Assembly: GCA_963575745.1 (NCBI GenBank)
Contig: CAUYUJ010001760.1
Span: 1-64,000, forward strand
Reading direction: 5' to 3'
From: Prorocentrum cordatum
Lineage: Eukaryota; Sar; Dinophyceae; Prorocentrales; Prorocentraceae
DNA length: 64,000 bases
The position numbers were made by a program, and so were the translations under genes. Numbering within the stretch: position 1 is the stretch's first letter; each line of letters begins with the position of its first letter. Below the pieces are notes generated by a model. That model did no database searches. It had not been told where the DNA came from and saw only the letters and a program-made list of their open reading frames with translations. Shown piece after piece: positions 42,167 through 51,379 of this stretch.

Positions 42167-43010
42167 CCGGCGGTGAACCGTCAACCAGGTAACCGCCGGG
42201 GGCCTCGTAGAGCTCTGTTCTTGAGCGGCGCTGCGGAGCACGCGAAAAAGCTGTATCGAGGGTGAAGACACAAGCTCGAAAAACGTGTTTTTTCATTTTG
42301 CATCTTTGCTTCGTCGACTAGCTCGAGTACCAGACCGAGTTGAGACCTCTCGATGCGAGAAAAGAACGCGCCGGGTGATACTGGATCGGTTTATACGCGT
42401 ACCAGCTCTGTAGCTCTTCTAAATCTTTAGTTCAGTACAGGAAACCGGGAGAGCTTCTCAAATGACTCAAATGATACAAATAGTTTTGCGACCTAGCTCG
42501 AGTATAAGATCAAGTTCAGACCTCTGGGTGCAACAAACGAACGCGCCTATTCCGGATAGGTGTCTGAGTATGTCTGTGGCTATCCCAACTCTCCAGGTAA
42601 GTACCGAAAACCGTCAGCGCGTGTCAGCATGGCTCGGAACACAATGGAATCCCTCAAGTGTTTTAATAGTAAGATTGCATCTACGGACCTTCGAATTTGA
42701 CAAGCAGACGCGGCATAACCTACTACACGTGGAAAAATACCAGTTCTTAAAACGAACTTTCAATTATCTCAAGTTATCACGTTGTCTCTTAAGGTCGGGT
42801 TGGCACACTGGCGCCGGCGGTGAACCGTCAACCTGGTCACCGCCGGGAACCTCGTAGAGCTCCTTAGACTAGCCAGAGCTCAGAATCGAACTAGAGTCAT
42901 AAAATGATGATTTTCCAATTTTTTGTCGATCTTCATATTGGCTCGGTGCCTGGAAATCAACTCTTCATAAACTGGCGCCTGCGGTGAACAGTCAACCTCG
43001 TCACCGCCGG
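42167..43010 (-). repeat. Inverted module: HP1, satellite, M1 part, HP1, HP1
   Basis: HP1 copies on the minus strand lie at about 42167-42200, 42810-42847 and 42973-43010. Between the first two, about 42290-42640, are two satellite monomers read on the minus strand, then an M1 interior. A 131-codon + strand frame here is the antisense of satellite and is not a gene. Confidence 0.75.
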
Positions 43011-43306
43011 AAATCTCGTAGAGCTCCTTATACTGGTTAGAGTGCTCGGAATCGCGGTATTTTTGGCACCTGTAGTGGGTCATGTCACCCGTCAATAACT
43101 TCCCAGGTCCGTAGCTGCAGTATTATTACTATTTAAACACTTGAAGGAGTTGTCGTGAAAAAAAAAAGAAGAAAAAAACGTATTTTTCGAGTTTCGCGCA
43201 CGCCTAAGAAAGGTCCCAGCACGTCATACGAGCAACGCCGTGCGAGGAAAGAGCTCTACGAGGCTCCCAGCGGTAACCTGGTTGACGGTTTACCGCCGGC
43301 TCCAGT
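43011..43306 (+). other. Spacer with poly(A)-like run, then HP1
   Basis: Contains an A-rich run (about 43158-43178) and a tail resembling 5820-5907. It ends with a decayed HP1 at about 43269-43306 (left arm AGCGGTAA). No gene is seen. Confidence 0.6.
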
Positions 43307-43505
43307 TGAAATGAATGCCCTCCGTGGTGCTTTCGACGGAGGGCGGTTCGAAATGGGTGTTGGACGTGGTTGGCTTATTAACGTGCACGCACATTATTCC
43401 TTCCCCTTCCACTTCTTCTCCTGAGCTGATTGGTTATGACCACGCACCGATCTGGATGAATAGCATTATGGCTGACGCCTTTCTGCTTCCTCTGAGCTGC
43501 ACTCT
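43307..43505 (+). pseudogene. Relic of a LINE-A/B-type ORF2 3' end
   Basis: The + frame from 43307 reads ALRGAFDGGRFEMGVGRGW and then stops. It aligns with LINE-B ALRGAFDGGVSNEGCGGGW (the first RNase H half, which is the last part of these ORFs). Downstream, GAGCTGCACT recalls the ELAA region in a shifted frame. It sits between the end of an HP1 trailer (CCAGT) and an ACCTCGTAGAGCTC arm. It shows that the same order, with FDGG near the 3' end, was present in at least a third insertion. Confidence 0.7.
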
Positions 43506-44830
43506 ACCTCGTAGAGCTCTGCAGCATCGATGAGCTAGAGGAATTTCGGCGCGGGATGGAGCTGGTTGGCCCACCCGGCTCGGGCGGACAATGTTCCCGG
43601 AGAGCTCTCTGAAAGCTAGAGGTTTTAGATTAGAAGCTGGACGGTGGTGGTGCCTGCCAGCAACCCATCTTCGCGTCTCCAGGATCCTCGCAGCGGCTTA
43701 TAAAACCCTTCAGCAGGTCCGGGAGCGCTTCGGGCACACGTTCACGCGCGCCTGCACGCGCGCAGGCACCCGTGGAAGCGTTCCTGGCAGCGCTTCAGAG
43801 GCACTGCAGGGGGCCCCCAGAGCCCCGAAGGGCTTCACGAGAGCGTTCGAGGGCTCCCCAGGAAAGCTCCGGTGTGTGTTGCTTTCGCTCTCCGGTCTCT
43901 TCCGTGGGTTCAAAATTTAATTCTCGAAATTCAACCATTCGTTAGAGCTACAGTACTATATTCGATCTTAGGGTCTCGGGTGGATATTACTGCCAAAAAA
44001 CGTTACGGCGGGATCAGCTGTTTCGAGTCTTAAACTCAAGCTGTAAGACAGCTACAGATAGGACAGCTATATAGCTCATACTTACAGAAATCGATTCAGA
44101 ATGTTGTATTCAGAGGTCGAAGCTTAGTCTGCTACTCGAGCTAGACCCGAAAAACTATTTGTATTGTTCGAGCCATTTTGAGAGGTGGTGTCGGTTTCCT
44201 GAACTGAACTCGGTGTGTAGGGTGGCTACAGGGCTTGCAATAACATGAACTGCTACAGAGACATCAGGCGCGTCCGTCTCGCATGCAGAGGTCTGAACTC
44301 GGTCTGCTACTCGAGCAGGTTCGCGAAGATACTTGTATCGCTCGAGTGATCTCGGCAGTGACTGTCCGTTTTCTCTACTCGAGCTGTAGGTAGCTACAGA
44401 GCTGATACTCACAGAAAGCGATGGAGAATAATCTGGCTTGTTCGCCTCCAGAGGTTTGAAATCGGTCTGCTACTCGAGCTAGCTCTGCGAAGCTATTCGT
44501 ATCGTTCGAGTCATCTTGAGAGATGCTGTTTTCGCACGTAACTCGGGCTGTAGGAGAGCTACAGAGCTGATGCGCACAGAATCTGGTTCGGAATCATCAG
44601 GCCGGTTTGTCTATTGCATCCAGAGGTCTGAACTCGGCCTGCTACTATGTCCGCGAAACTATTTGTATTATCCGAGTCAGCCTGACAGGTGTTGTCCTGA
44701 ACTCGGGCTGCAGCTACAGAGCTGACACGGACAGGAACCCGATCTAGAAGCGTTCGTCTGTCGCATCGAGAGGTCTGAACTCGGTCTGCTACCCGAGCTA
44801 GGTTCGCAAAACTATTCGTATTCAATTGAT
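43506..44830 (+). repeat. M1 head fragment, HP2, degraded satellite
   Basis: M1 start (ACCTCGTAGAGCTC, 43506) is cut short at about 43590 by HP2 (palindrome at about 43740-43772, ACGCGCGCC ... CACCCGTGGAAGC). From about 43916 a decayed head and four to five degenerate, shortened satellite monomers follow to about 44830. Confidence 0.7.
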
Positions 44831-45190
44831 ATTTTTTTCCAAGGGATGGTGAGTTTCTTTGCTGAAGCTCAAGGGCTCTTCGGACGAAAAAATTAGAAGG
44901 ATATCATGAAACGCGAAGCATCTAGAGGCTTGGTTTGGGTCTGTTCTGAGCGCAGACGTCAAACGCGGATTCGTACTCTGCTACTCTCTCCCTAATGGTA
45001 CTATTCTCCTTGGTTCTACACGCTGCAGAACTGTTCAGCAGAGCAATGGGAAGGGAACTATCAGGGACAATAGTGACATGTATCTACACGCCTGAGATCA
45101 GTCTGCTATCGGCGCTCCGACTGAAGAACTATTCGTTCTCTGCTAATTCTTTACACATAAAATATGGCCAGGAAGCTCTACGAGCCCCCC
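44831..45190. other. No gene recognised
   Basis: AT-richer unique-looking stretch without matches inside the window until the recurring tail AGGAAGCTCTACGAG before HP1 at 45191. The short frame from 44995 has no domain. Confidence 0.4.
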
Positions 45191-45972
45191 AGCGGTTTGA
45201 AGGTTAACGGTTTACCGCCGGCGCCCCGTTTCGTAACGTGGATTGGGTTGTGCTACGTTCGCCTGTTAAATATAGCTCTTCGGTATCGATGAGCTAGAGG
45301 AATTCTGGCGCGGGGTGGAGCTAGTTGGTCGATCCGACCAGAACGGACAATGTGATGACTTTCGGTCGGTTTTGCAAAATTTGAAAGATATTCAACCATT
45401 TATTTGAGAAAACAGATTCTTACGCCGAGCATTGGCATATAAACTTCTCTGACAGCAGCTGAGCTCTCCCGATGTATTCTATCAACAGTTGACTTCCCGG
45501 AACCGAGCCAATATGAACATCGAAGAAATCGAAATCAAGATTTTAGGGAATCGTTATTTTGTAATCTAATTCGATTATGAGCATCCTTACAGTGTGAGAA
45601 GCTCTACGAGGTTCCCGGCGGTGACCAGGTTGACGGTTCACCGCCGGCGCCAGTCCTCAGGTACGTAGCTGTAATATTACTATCAACAAACGTGAAGGAA
45701 CCCTTGGGCGTCAAGTTCTTCTTTTCCAAAATGATAATTGTTTCGTGCATTTGACAACAGCTTCAAGCAATATAGTAGGTTATGATGCGCTGTTGGATGT
45801 CGAGATACCTCGAGTTCTGATGCAAACGGAAAACGTAATGGAAAATCTTACTTTGAACTATTGTCAGGTTCACTTGAGCTTTATGTTTAATATCGGAGCA
45901 CTATTACGCGACTCGAGAGCTCTACGAGGGTCCCGGGGGCAACCTGGTTGACAGTTTACCGCTGCTCCCAGT
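45191..45972 (+). repeat. HP1, M1, HP1, spacer, degenerate HP1
   Basis: HP1 copies at 45191-45229 (left arm lost), 45617-45654 (intact, TGACC type) and 45935-45972 (decayed). The first two flank an M1 whose left TIR is cut (ATAGCTCTTCGG). The 45655-45934 spacer is unique-looking with no gene. The last HP1 is the most distal seen in the window. Confidence 0.75.
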
Positions 45973-46500
45973 TCCCGGAGAGCTCTCTGAGAGCTAGAAG
46001 GTTTTAGAGTAGAAGCCGGACGGCGGTGGTGCCTGCCAGCAGCCCATCTCCGCCGGTCCAGAATCCCCGCAGCAGTTCGCTTGGGCCGGCAGCGGGTTCG
46101 GGGGCGCTTCCAGCACGCGTCCACGCGGGACTGCAGGCGTGCAGGCACGCGTGGAAGCGTTCCTGGCAGCGCTTCCCGCCCACCGTGTTTGGGTTCTACG
46201 GCTCTCGGCCGTGGCCCTCTCCGTCGTGTTCCCGGAGAGCTCGCTGAGAGCTAAAGGGTCTTAGATTAGAAGCCGGACGGTGGTGGTGCCCGCCAGCAGC
46301 CCATCTTCGCCGGTCCACGATCCTCGCAGCAACTCGCCCGTCCCGGCAGTGGGTCCGGGAGAGCTTCCGGCATGCGTTCACGCGTGCCGACATGCGTGCA
46401 GGCACGCGTGGGAGCATTCCTGGCAGCCCTTGACAAGCGTTTCCGGGGAGCCCCCGGGGGCGGTCTCTTCGCTCTTCGGGTTTGGACGCTACCAATGCAC
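45973..46500 (+). repeat. Two HP2 copies
   Basis: Cores lie at about 46110-46160 and 46370-46412. Both have the GGACGGTGGTGGTGCC and CGCCGGTCCA landmarks. They form the right edge of the HP1/HP2 mosaic. Confidence 0.75.
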
Positions 46501-48240
46501 CACTTTGTGCGGTGCCAGACGGCCTTCCCCATCTTGCTCGCCGAGCTCGATCCTGCCCCGCGAATGCGTGTGGGCTGTCACACAGCGCCGGTTGGCTCGC
46601 CTCTCCTCCTCTTCCTCTCTCCCCGCTTTAACCATTCACCAGTTTGTGCGGCTCTTGGGTGCGCCCCCAAGAAAGTGTGCCCTGGCTGCTCATGGGGCAG
46701 CGCGACGGTCCATCACAAGATTGGAGGCCTTGGACGCGTCGTGCCGCGGCACAAGGGGGCACCTCTCTTACATTCAGCAGTCTGTGCAGCTCTTGGCTGC
46801 GCCCCCAGCGTTTCGATTGACAAGACAGGGGAGCTGGCAGGTTCAGCCACCCCTTCTGGCGCCTTGGTTGAGGACCTGACAGTGCTGTGGCACAAGCCAA
46901 GCGGGCCCCCTTGGCACGGTCTCGTGGCAGCGATTCGGCTGCACCCCCACGTTCATTCACAAGTATGTGCGGCTCTTGGCTGCGCCCCCAGCTTTGTGCA
47001 TGGACATCAAGGCCGTGGAGCGGACAGGTCAGCCACCTCAACGGGTCACGACGACCCGCGCCGCGGCGCAGTGGACCCTGGTTGAGGATGTGCCAGTGCC
47101 GCGACACGTCCCAGCGAAGAGGCCATGGACACGCTGTCTTACCAGCGGCCCCTGGGTGCCCCCCCCCCCCCCTGCGGCTCCTGGCTGCGCCCCCAGCTTT
47201 GCGAGGAGACACCGCGACAGAGGAGCTGACAGGTTCAGCCACCTCCGTGTGTAGCGGTGACCCGCAGCTCGCTTTCAGCTGGGCCAGGACCCTCGGTTTG
47301 TGCAAGGCCTGCCCCACCTACACCGCCGCGGCCAGCGGGCCTCCCATGCCCGCGGGCCCGGCCCGCACGGTGCGGTTCGGGACGACCCTGGTGCTGGGCT
47401 TCGGCAAGGTGCTGACCGGCGCACCTCACCGCTTCTGGTACCACCCGATGCCGGGCCTAGTTTGGGCGTGTTCCTGCACAAGTGGTTTGTCCTTTGGCAG
47501 GTCACCGCGGATCCCCTAGCAGGTCCGTCATAGGTGTTACGGTTTACGCTTGCGACTTTGCGCCCCCGACCCCCGTGTCGGATATGTTACTCGCGGTGAA
47601 CGCCGGCGACGTCGACGACAGGGTCCCGACTATGGTCGTCGCCTTCGCGTTCAGCTCCTGCACAATGGTTCATCCTTTGGCAGGTCATCGCGGTCCCCCC
47701 TGCAGGCTGGGCCATGCGACTCGACCAGTGCTTGCAGCTTTACGCCCCCGATCCTCAGTGTCGGACAAGTTGCAGGCTGTGGGCTCCGACGACACGGTAG
47801 ACTGTTCCTTGACTGGGTTCTGGTCGCTCTCTTGCCAAGAGCGTCCCTTGAATCACTGTGAGTAAGGCTTCCATCTGTGCCTTCCATTTTCCTACTGCCG
47901 CGTGCCCTTGCGCCCGCCGTGTCTCTCCTGTTCCTTGCCTCGCCTGTTATTGCTTGGACAGTGCGGCCACGCCTGGCCACCCCGTGCCGCCGCAGTGCAG
48001 CGTGTCGCGCTGTCCGGTACGGTTGGGGCTTGGCGCCACGTGTGCGGCAGCTCCCATCTGTCCGCTTCCAGGTTTGTGCTTGCGTTCCCCTCTGTCGGGC
48101 CGCCAGCGCCAGCCCCCAATCAGGGTCATTTTGTCCCTGGCATGTGCACTCGCTTCAGTGGCTTATGCGCCTCTGCGGCTAATTACCTCGCTCTGTGCCC
48201 CAGTCGTGTCCGCCCCGCTTCCAGGATCTGTCCTCGGAGC
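46500..48240. repeat. GC-rich non-genic DNA with a 150-200 bp repeat
   Basis: A unit with GTGCGGCTCTTGGCTGCGCC recurs at about 46645, 46793, 46966 and 47174; related words (CCTTTGGCAGGTCA) recur near 47490 and 47673. A run of 13-14 C lies at about 47161. Frames of up to about 240 codons are open on both strands, overlap each other and have no domains, so no gene is called. Confidence 0.6.
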
Positions 48241-49260
48241 CGCCAATCCAAAAAAGGAATAACCCCATCAGCCCATCCAGAAACGAAGCCCAGGTGAGTT
48301 GAAGCATCTTGGCGGGCCCGGGGCAGTCTTCGATCGTCTTGGGTGCTTCGGGGATGCTCTTGAGGTCTCTTGGGGGTCTCTTGGGAGTCTCTTGGAGGCC
48401 TCTTGGGCGCCTCTTTGCGCATCTTGGGGCCCTCCTGGGGCGCGCTTGGGAGCCTTGGGGGCGCTCTTGAGGCCATCTTGGAGACCGATCAAAAAATATG
48501 AAAGCTCTAATTACGACCCCCCCTCGGGGCTTCCAAACGTTGCTCTTTGCGCGTTTCTTGGGGCGCTCTTGGAGCGCTCTTGGGCGCTCGTGGGGCCGTC
48601 TTGGGGCTCTCTTGGGCCTCTCTTGGGGCCCTCTTGGGCCAGCTTGGAGCCGTCTTAAGGCTTCGGAAGGCAATCGGAAGCGAGAAGGCGAGAAACCAAA
48701 GTTCATTTCATTGATGCTCCTTAGGTTTTGGACGGATTTTGGCCTTTTGGCGGCCTCCTGTGGAGGCTTCGTGGTCACTCGGAACCGTCTTGGAGCGGTC
48801 TTGGGGCCTCTTGGAGGGTCTTGGGGGCCAATTGGAGTCGTCTTGTCTTGGGCTATCTTGGACCATCCTGGAAGTCATCTTGGGCTCTCTGAGGCCCTCC
48901 TACAGCCACGTTGGGCCATCTTGGACGCTACAACGACCCGCGACCCCGCCCCTCCAGGTCCGGGGGGGGATAAGGGAGATGGGTAACCCCCTCACCGACG
49001 GGGAAGAAGGGGGTTGGCATAGAAAGCTCTGTCGACCACCTACGCCCTAAAGGGCTGGTGGGATTAGGGCTGCCCCAAAGAGTCGCCTTTTTGGCGCTCT
49101 TGGGCCGCTTTTGGACGCTCTTGGGTTTGTTTTGGGACCAGGTTGGGTCTCTCTTGGGGTCCCCTTGGGCCTTCTTGGGGTCATTTTGAGCACCTAACAG
49201 CTGGTCGGAAGATAACCGGCGAGGCGGCAAAACCAGTTGTATTCTGTGCACTTCGCGTAA
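48241..49260 (+). repeat. CTTGGGG-type degenerate array and linked repeats
   Basis: Long stretches of an 11-15 nt word such as TCTTGGGGNCTC, with an AGCCCATCCAGAAACGA landmark at about 48269. A second landmark, GGCCATCTTGGACGCT, is at about 48914 and a third, ACGCCCTAAAGGGCTGGTGG, at 49042. The same landmarks recur around 57735-57813 and 63256-63930, so this is one dispersed repeat family. No gene is seen. Confidence 0.7.
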
Positions 49261-49404
49261 CCTCACCAGCCTTTCCAGAAACGATGCCCCGACGAGTTAC
49301 CCTGATCAAGGATGCAGAGGAGCATGCAGTGGAATTTAGGGCTGTGTAAGCCTTCGTACCCCAAGTGGAGGAGGGATCGGAGGTGGCGGATGAGTAGGAG
49401 GAAG

Positions 49405-49443
49405 AGGAGGGAAAGGGGGAGGGGGGAGGGGGGAGGGAGGAGG
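49405..49443 (+). other. G-rich tract, G-quadruplex-capable
   Basis: Four or more G runs of three to six (GGGGGAGGGGGGAGGGGGG) lie directly before the GAT tract. Quadruplex formation is inferred from sequence only. Confidence 0.65.
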
Positions 49444-49451
49444 AGCCCGCG

Positions 49452-50369
49452 GATGATGATGATGATGAGGATGATGAGGATGATGAAGATGATGATAATG
49501 GTGATGCCGGTGACGATGACGATGATGATGATGCTGATGATGATGATGATTATGATGCTGCTGTGATGATGATGGTGCTACTGTTGATGATGCTGATAAT
49601 GATGATGCTGCCGGTGATGATGATTATGATTACGATGATGCTGATGATGGGGTGAGGACGACGATGATGATGATGATTATTTCGATGATGATGATGCTAA
49701 TTATGATGCTAATGATGCTGATGCTGATGCTGCCCGCCGATGATGCTGCGGATTATGATGATGATAATGATGATGATGCTGGTGATGATGATTGTGATTC
49801 TGATGACGATGATGATTGTGATGCTGATGCTGCTGTTGATGATGATTATCACAATGGTGATGCTGATGCTGATGCTGCTGCTGATGATGATGATGACCAT
49901 GATGATGATGATGACGATGATGAAGATGATGATTATGATGCTGATGATGATGCTGCCGCTGATGATGATGATCATGAGGACGAGTATGAGCATGCGGCTG
50001 AGGATGATGATTGTGCTGCTGATGATGGTGCTGCTGATGATGATGATTCTGATACTGCTGCTGATGATGAAGACGATGATGATGATGATGGGGATGATGC
50101 TGGTGGTGATGGTGGTGGTGGTGGTGATGGTGATGGTGATGGTGATGATGATAATGCTGACGATGCTGATGATTTTGATGCTGATTATGATGAGGATGAG
50201 AATGCTGATGCTGCTGCTGCTGACGACGTTGACCACGACGATGGTGATAATGATGATGCTTATGATGATTATGATGAAGTTGTTGTTGATGATGATGATG
50301 CTGAATGGATGATGATGATCATGATGATCATGATACTGCTGCTGATGATGGTGATGCTGCTGATGATGA

Positions 50370-50403
<34 letters not shown>

Positions 50404-50470
50404 GGGTGGTGGTGGTGGTGATGATGATGATGGGCGATGCTGCTGCTGCTGCTGATGATGATGATGATAA
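49452..50470. repeat. Imperfect GAT/ATG trinucleotide tract, about 1 kb
   Basis: Continuous interrupted GAT repeats with GCT and GGT variants. Open frames of 190-350 codons on both strands encode only Asp, Met or Ser/Ile/His runs and are artefacts of the repeat. Confidence 0.95.
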
Positions 50471-50566
50471 TGAGGAGGAGGAGGAGGATGAGGATGATGA
50501 AGAGGAGGATGATGAGGATGAGGAGGAGGAGGAGGAGGAGGAGGAGGAGGAGGAAGAGGAGGAGTG
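50471..50566. repeat. GAG trinucleotide tract
   Basis: Nearly pure GAG/GAT on the + strand, continuing the GAT tract; purine-only for most of its length. Confidence 0.93.
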
Positions 50567-51180
50567 GCGAACAGAAAGTCCAGAGGCCTTCGGGATGCCT
50601 CTCGGGGTCTCTTCGGATTTCATTGGAGAGCTGGGGCGTGTTGGGGGTCTTGGCATTCCAGGGGGCCTCTTGAGGCGTCTTGGGTGCCTCTGAGGTGCCT
50701 CTGAGGTGCCTCTTAGGCCTGTTGGGGGTCTCTCGGGAGCCTCTCGTCTTGGGGGCATCTTTGCGGTCTCTTGGGGGCTGCTGGGTACCTCTTGGGGTTC
50801 TCTTGGAGCACCCTTCGCGGGCTACCTTGGGGCCATCTTGAAAGAGATCGATCACAGGATGGGGGCACCTTCAATTAGGCCTCCCCCCAGATGGCCGAAC
50901 CGAGGCCAACGCCTAAGTCACATCACAGATTTCGGCCTTCTCGCTGGTGCCCCTGGGGTCGTCTTGGGTGCCTCAGGGGGGCCTCTTTGGGCCTCTTGGG
51001 GGCCTCTTCGGGGCATCTTGGGGGCATCTTGGGGCGTCTTGGGGCCTCCTGGGCACCTCTTTGGGCTCTCTTGGGGTGCCCTGTGGAGCCTCCTAGGGCC
51101 ATCTTGGGGCCAGCTGGGAAGAGATCGACGAAAGGACGGGCCGTGCTCAATTAGCGCTCCCCCCCAGGATGCCCAAATGC

Positions 51181-51196
51181 GCCCAGGCCATCTTGG
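51181..51196 (+). repeat. LINE-C target-site duplication, left copy
   Basis: GCCCAGGCCATCTTGG, identical to 57730-57745. It abuts the first base of the spliced leader. The word GGCCATCTTGG is frequent in the surrounding repeat, so part of the match could be background, but 16 exact bases at both element ends argue for a true duplication. Confidence 0.88.
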
Positions 51197-51218
51197 TCCG
51201 TAGCCATTTTGGCTCAAG
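51197..51218 (+). other. Dinoflagellate spliced leader sequence (perfect, 22 nt)
   Basis: Matches the known 22-nt dinoflagellate trans-spliced leader at every position (T at the degenerate first base; internal CCGTAGCC, ATTTTGGC, ending CAAG). It is not an SL RNA gene: no splice-donor GT and Sm-type sequence follows, and it is continuous with the element. It therefore came from reverse-transcribed mRNA. Confidence 0.95.
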
Positions 51219-51240
51219 TCCGTAGCCGTTTTGGCACGAG
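51219..51240 (+). other. Relic second spliced leader
   Basis: A tandem 22-mer with 19 of 22 bases identical to the leader before it (changes at positions 10, 18 and 20; ends GGCACGAG). This is the pattern expected when a transcript that already contained an old leader was trans-spliced again and reinserted. Confidence 0.9.
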
Positions 51241-51379
51241 ACCTGACCTTGCTGGCGCGGGAAAGTCTGCGGCCCCATCTGTGACGCCTCACTGCCTGTC
51301 AGGGAGGCTTTTTGCTTTGCAGAGCTGGTTTTCCCCAGCTACTGCTGCTTTCTTCTCTCAAGGGTTGCGCGCGCGGCTG

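Larger units (their letters stand above)
49261..51180 (+). repeat. Composite repeat: unique head, microsatellite core, CTTGGGG tail
   Basis: The head (about 49271-49350, AGCC.(T/A)TCCAGAAACGA through CCTGATCA) is followed by a G-rich and GAT/GAG microsatellite. Next comes GAACAGAAAGTCCAGAGGCC, then the CTTGGGG array, and an end near 50890 (GCCAACGCCTAAGTCACATC). A second copy at 63251-63850 has the same order with a GAG core, which shows that the microsatellite is an internal part of the repeat rather than an independent feature. Confidence 0.75.

Noticed and set aside
1121-45972. CRISPR-like array (regular ~40-bp palindromic repeats)
   Set aside because: Spacing ranges from tens of bases to over 1 kb, spacers are themselves repeats, and the genome is eukaryotic.
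1-46500. Introner elements within a host gene
   Set aside because: No exon sequence or continuing host reading frame between the repeat units.
46280-48297. Several 130-240 codon frames in the GC-rich region
   Set aside because: Overlapping on both strands, Cys/Pro/Ala-rich by composition, built on a 150-200 bp repeat; no recognisable protein.
49652-50758. Long Asp-rich (+) and Ser/Ile/His-rich (-) open frames
   Set aside because: They are translations of the GAT/GAG trinucleotide tract; all frames stay open and no non-repetitive domain exists.
51197-51240. SL RNA gene
   Set aside because: The leader is not followed by a GT donor and an intron-like SL RNA body; it runs into a second leader and the LINE.
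51209-51379. N-terminal extension of LINE-C ORF1 into the leader
   Set aside because: Lacks an ATG and would translate the spliced leader itself; the ATG at 51380 is the reasonable start.
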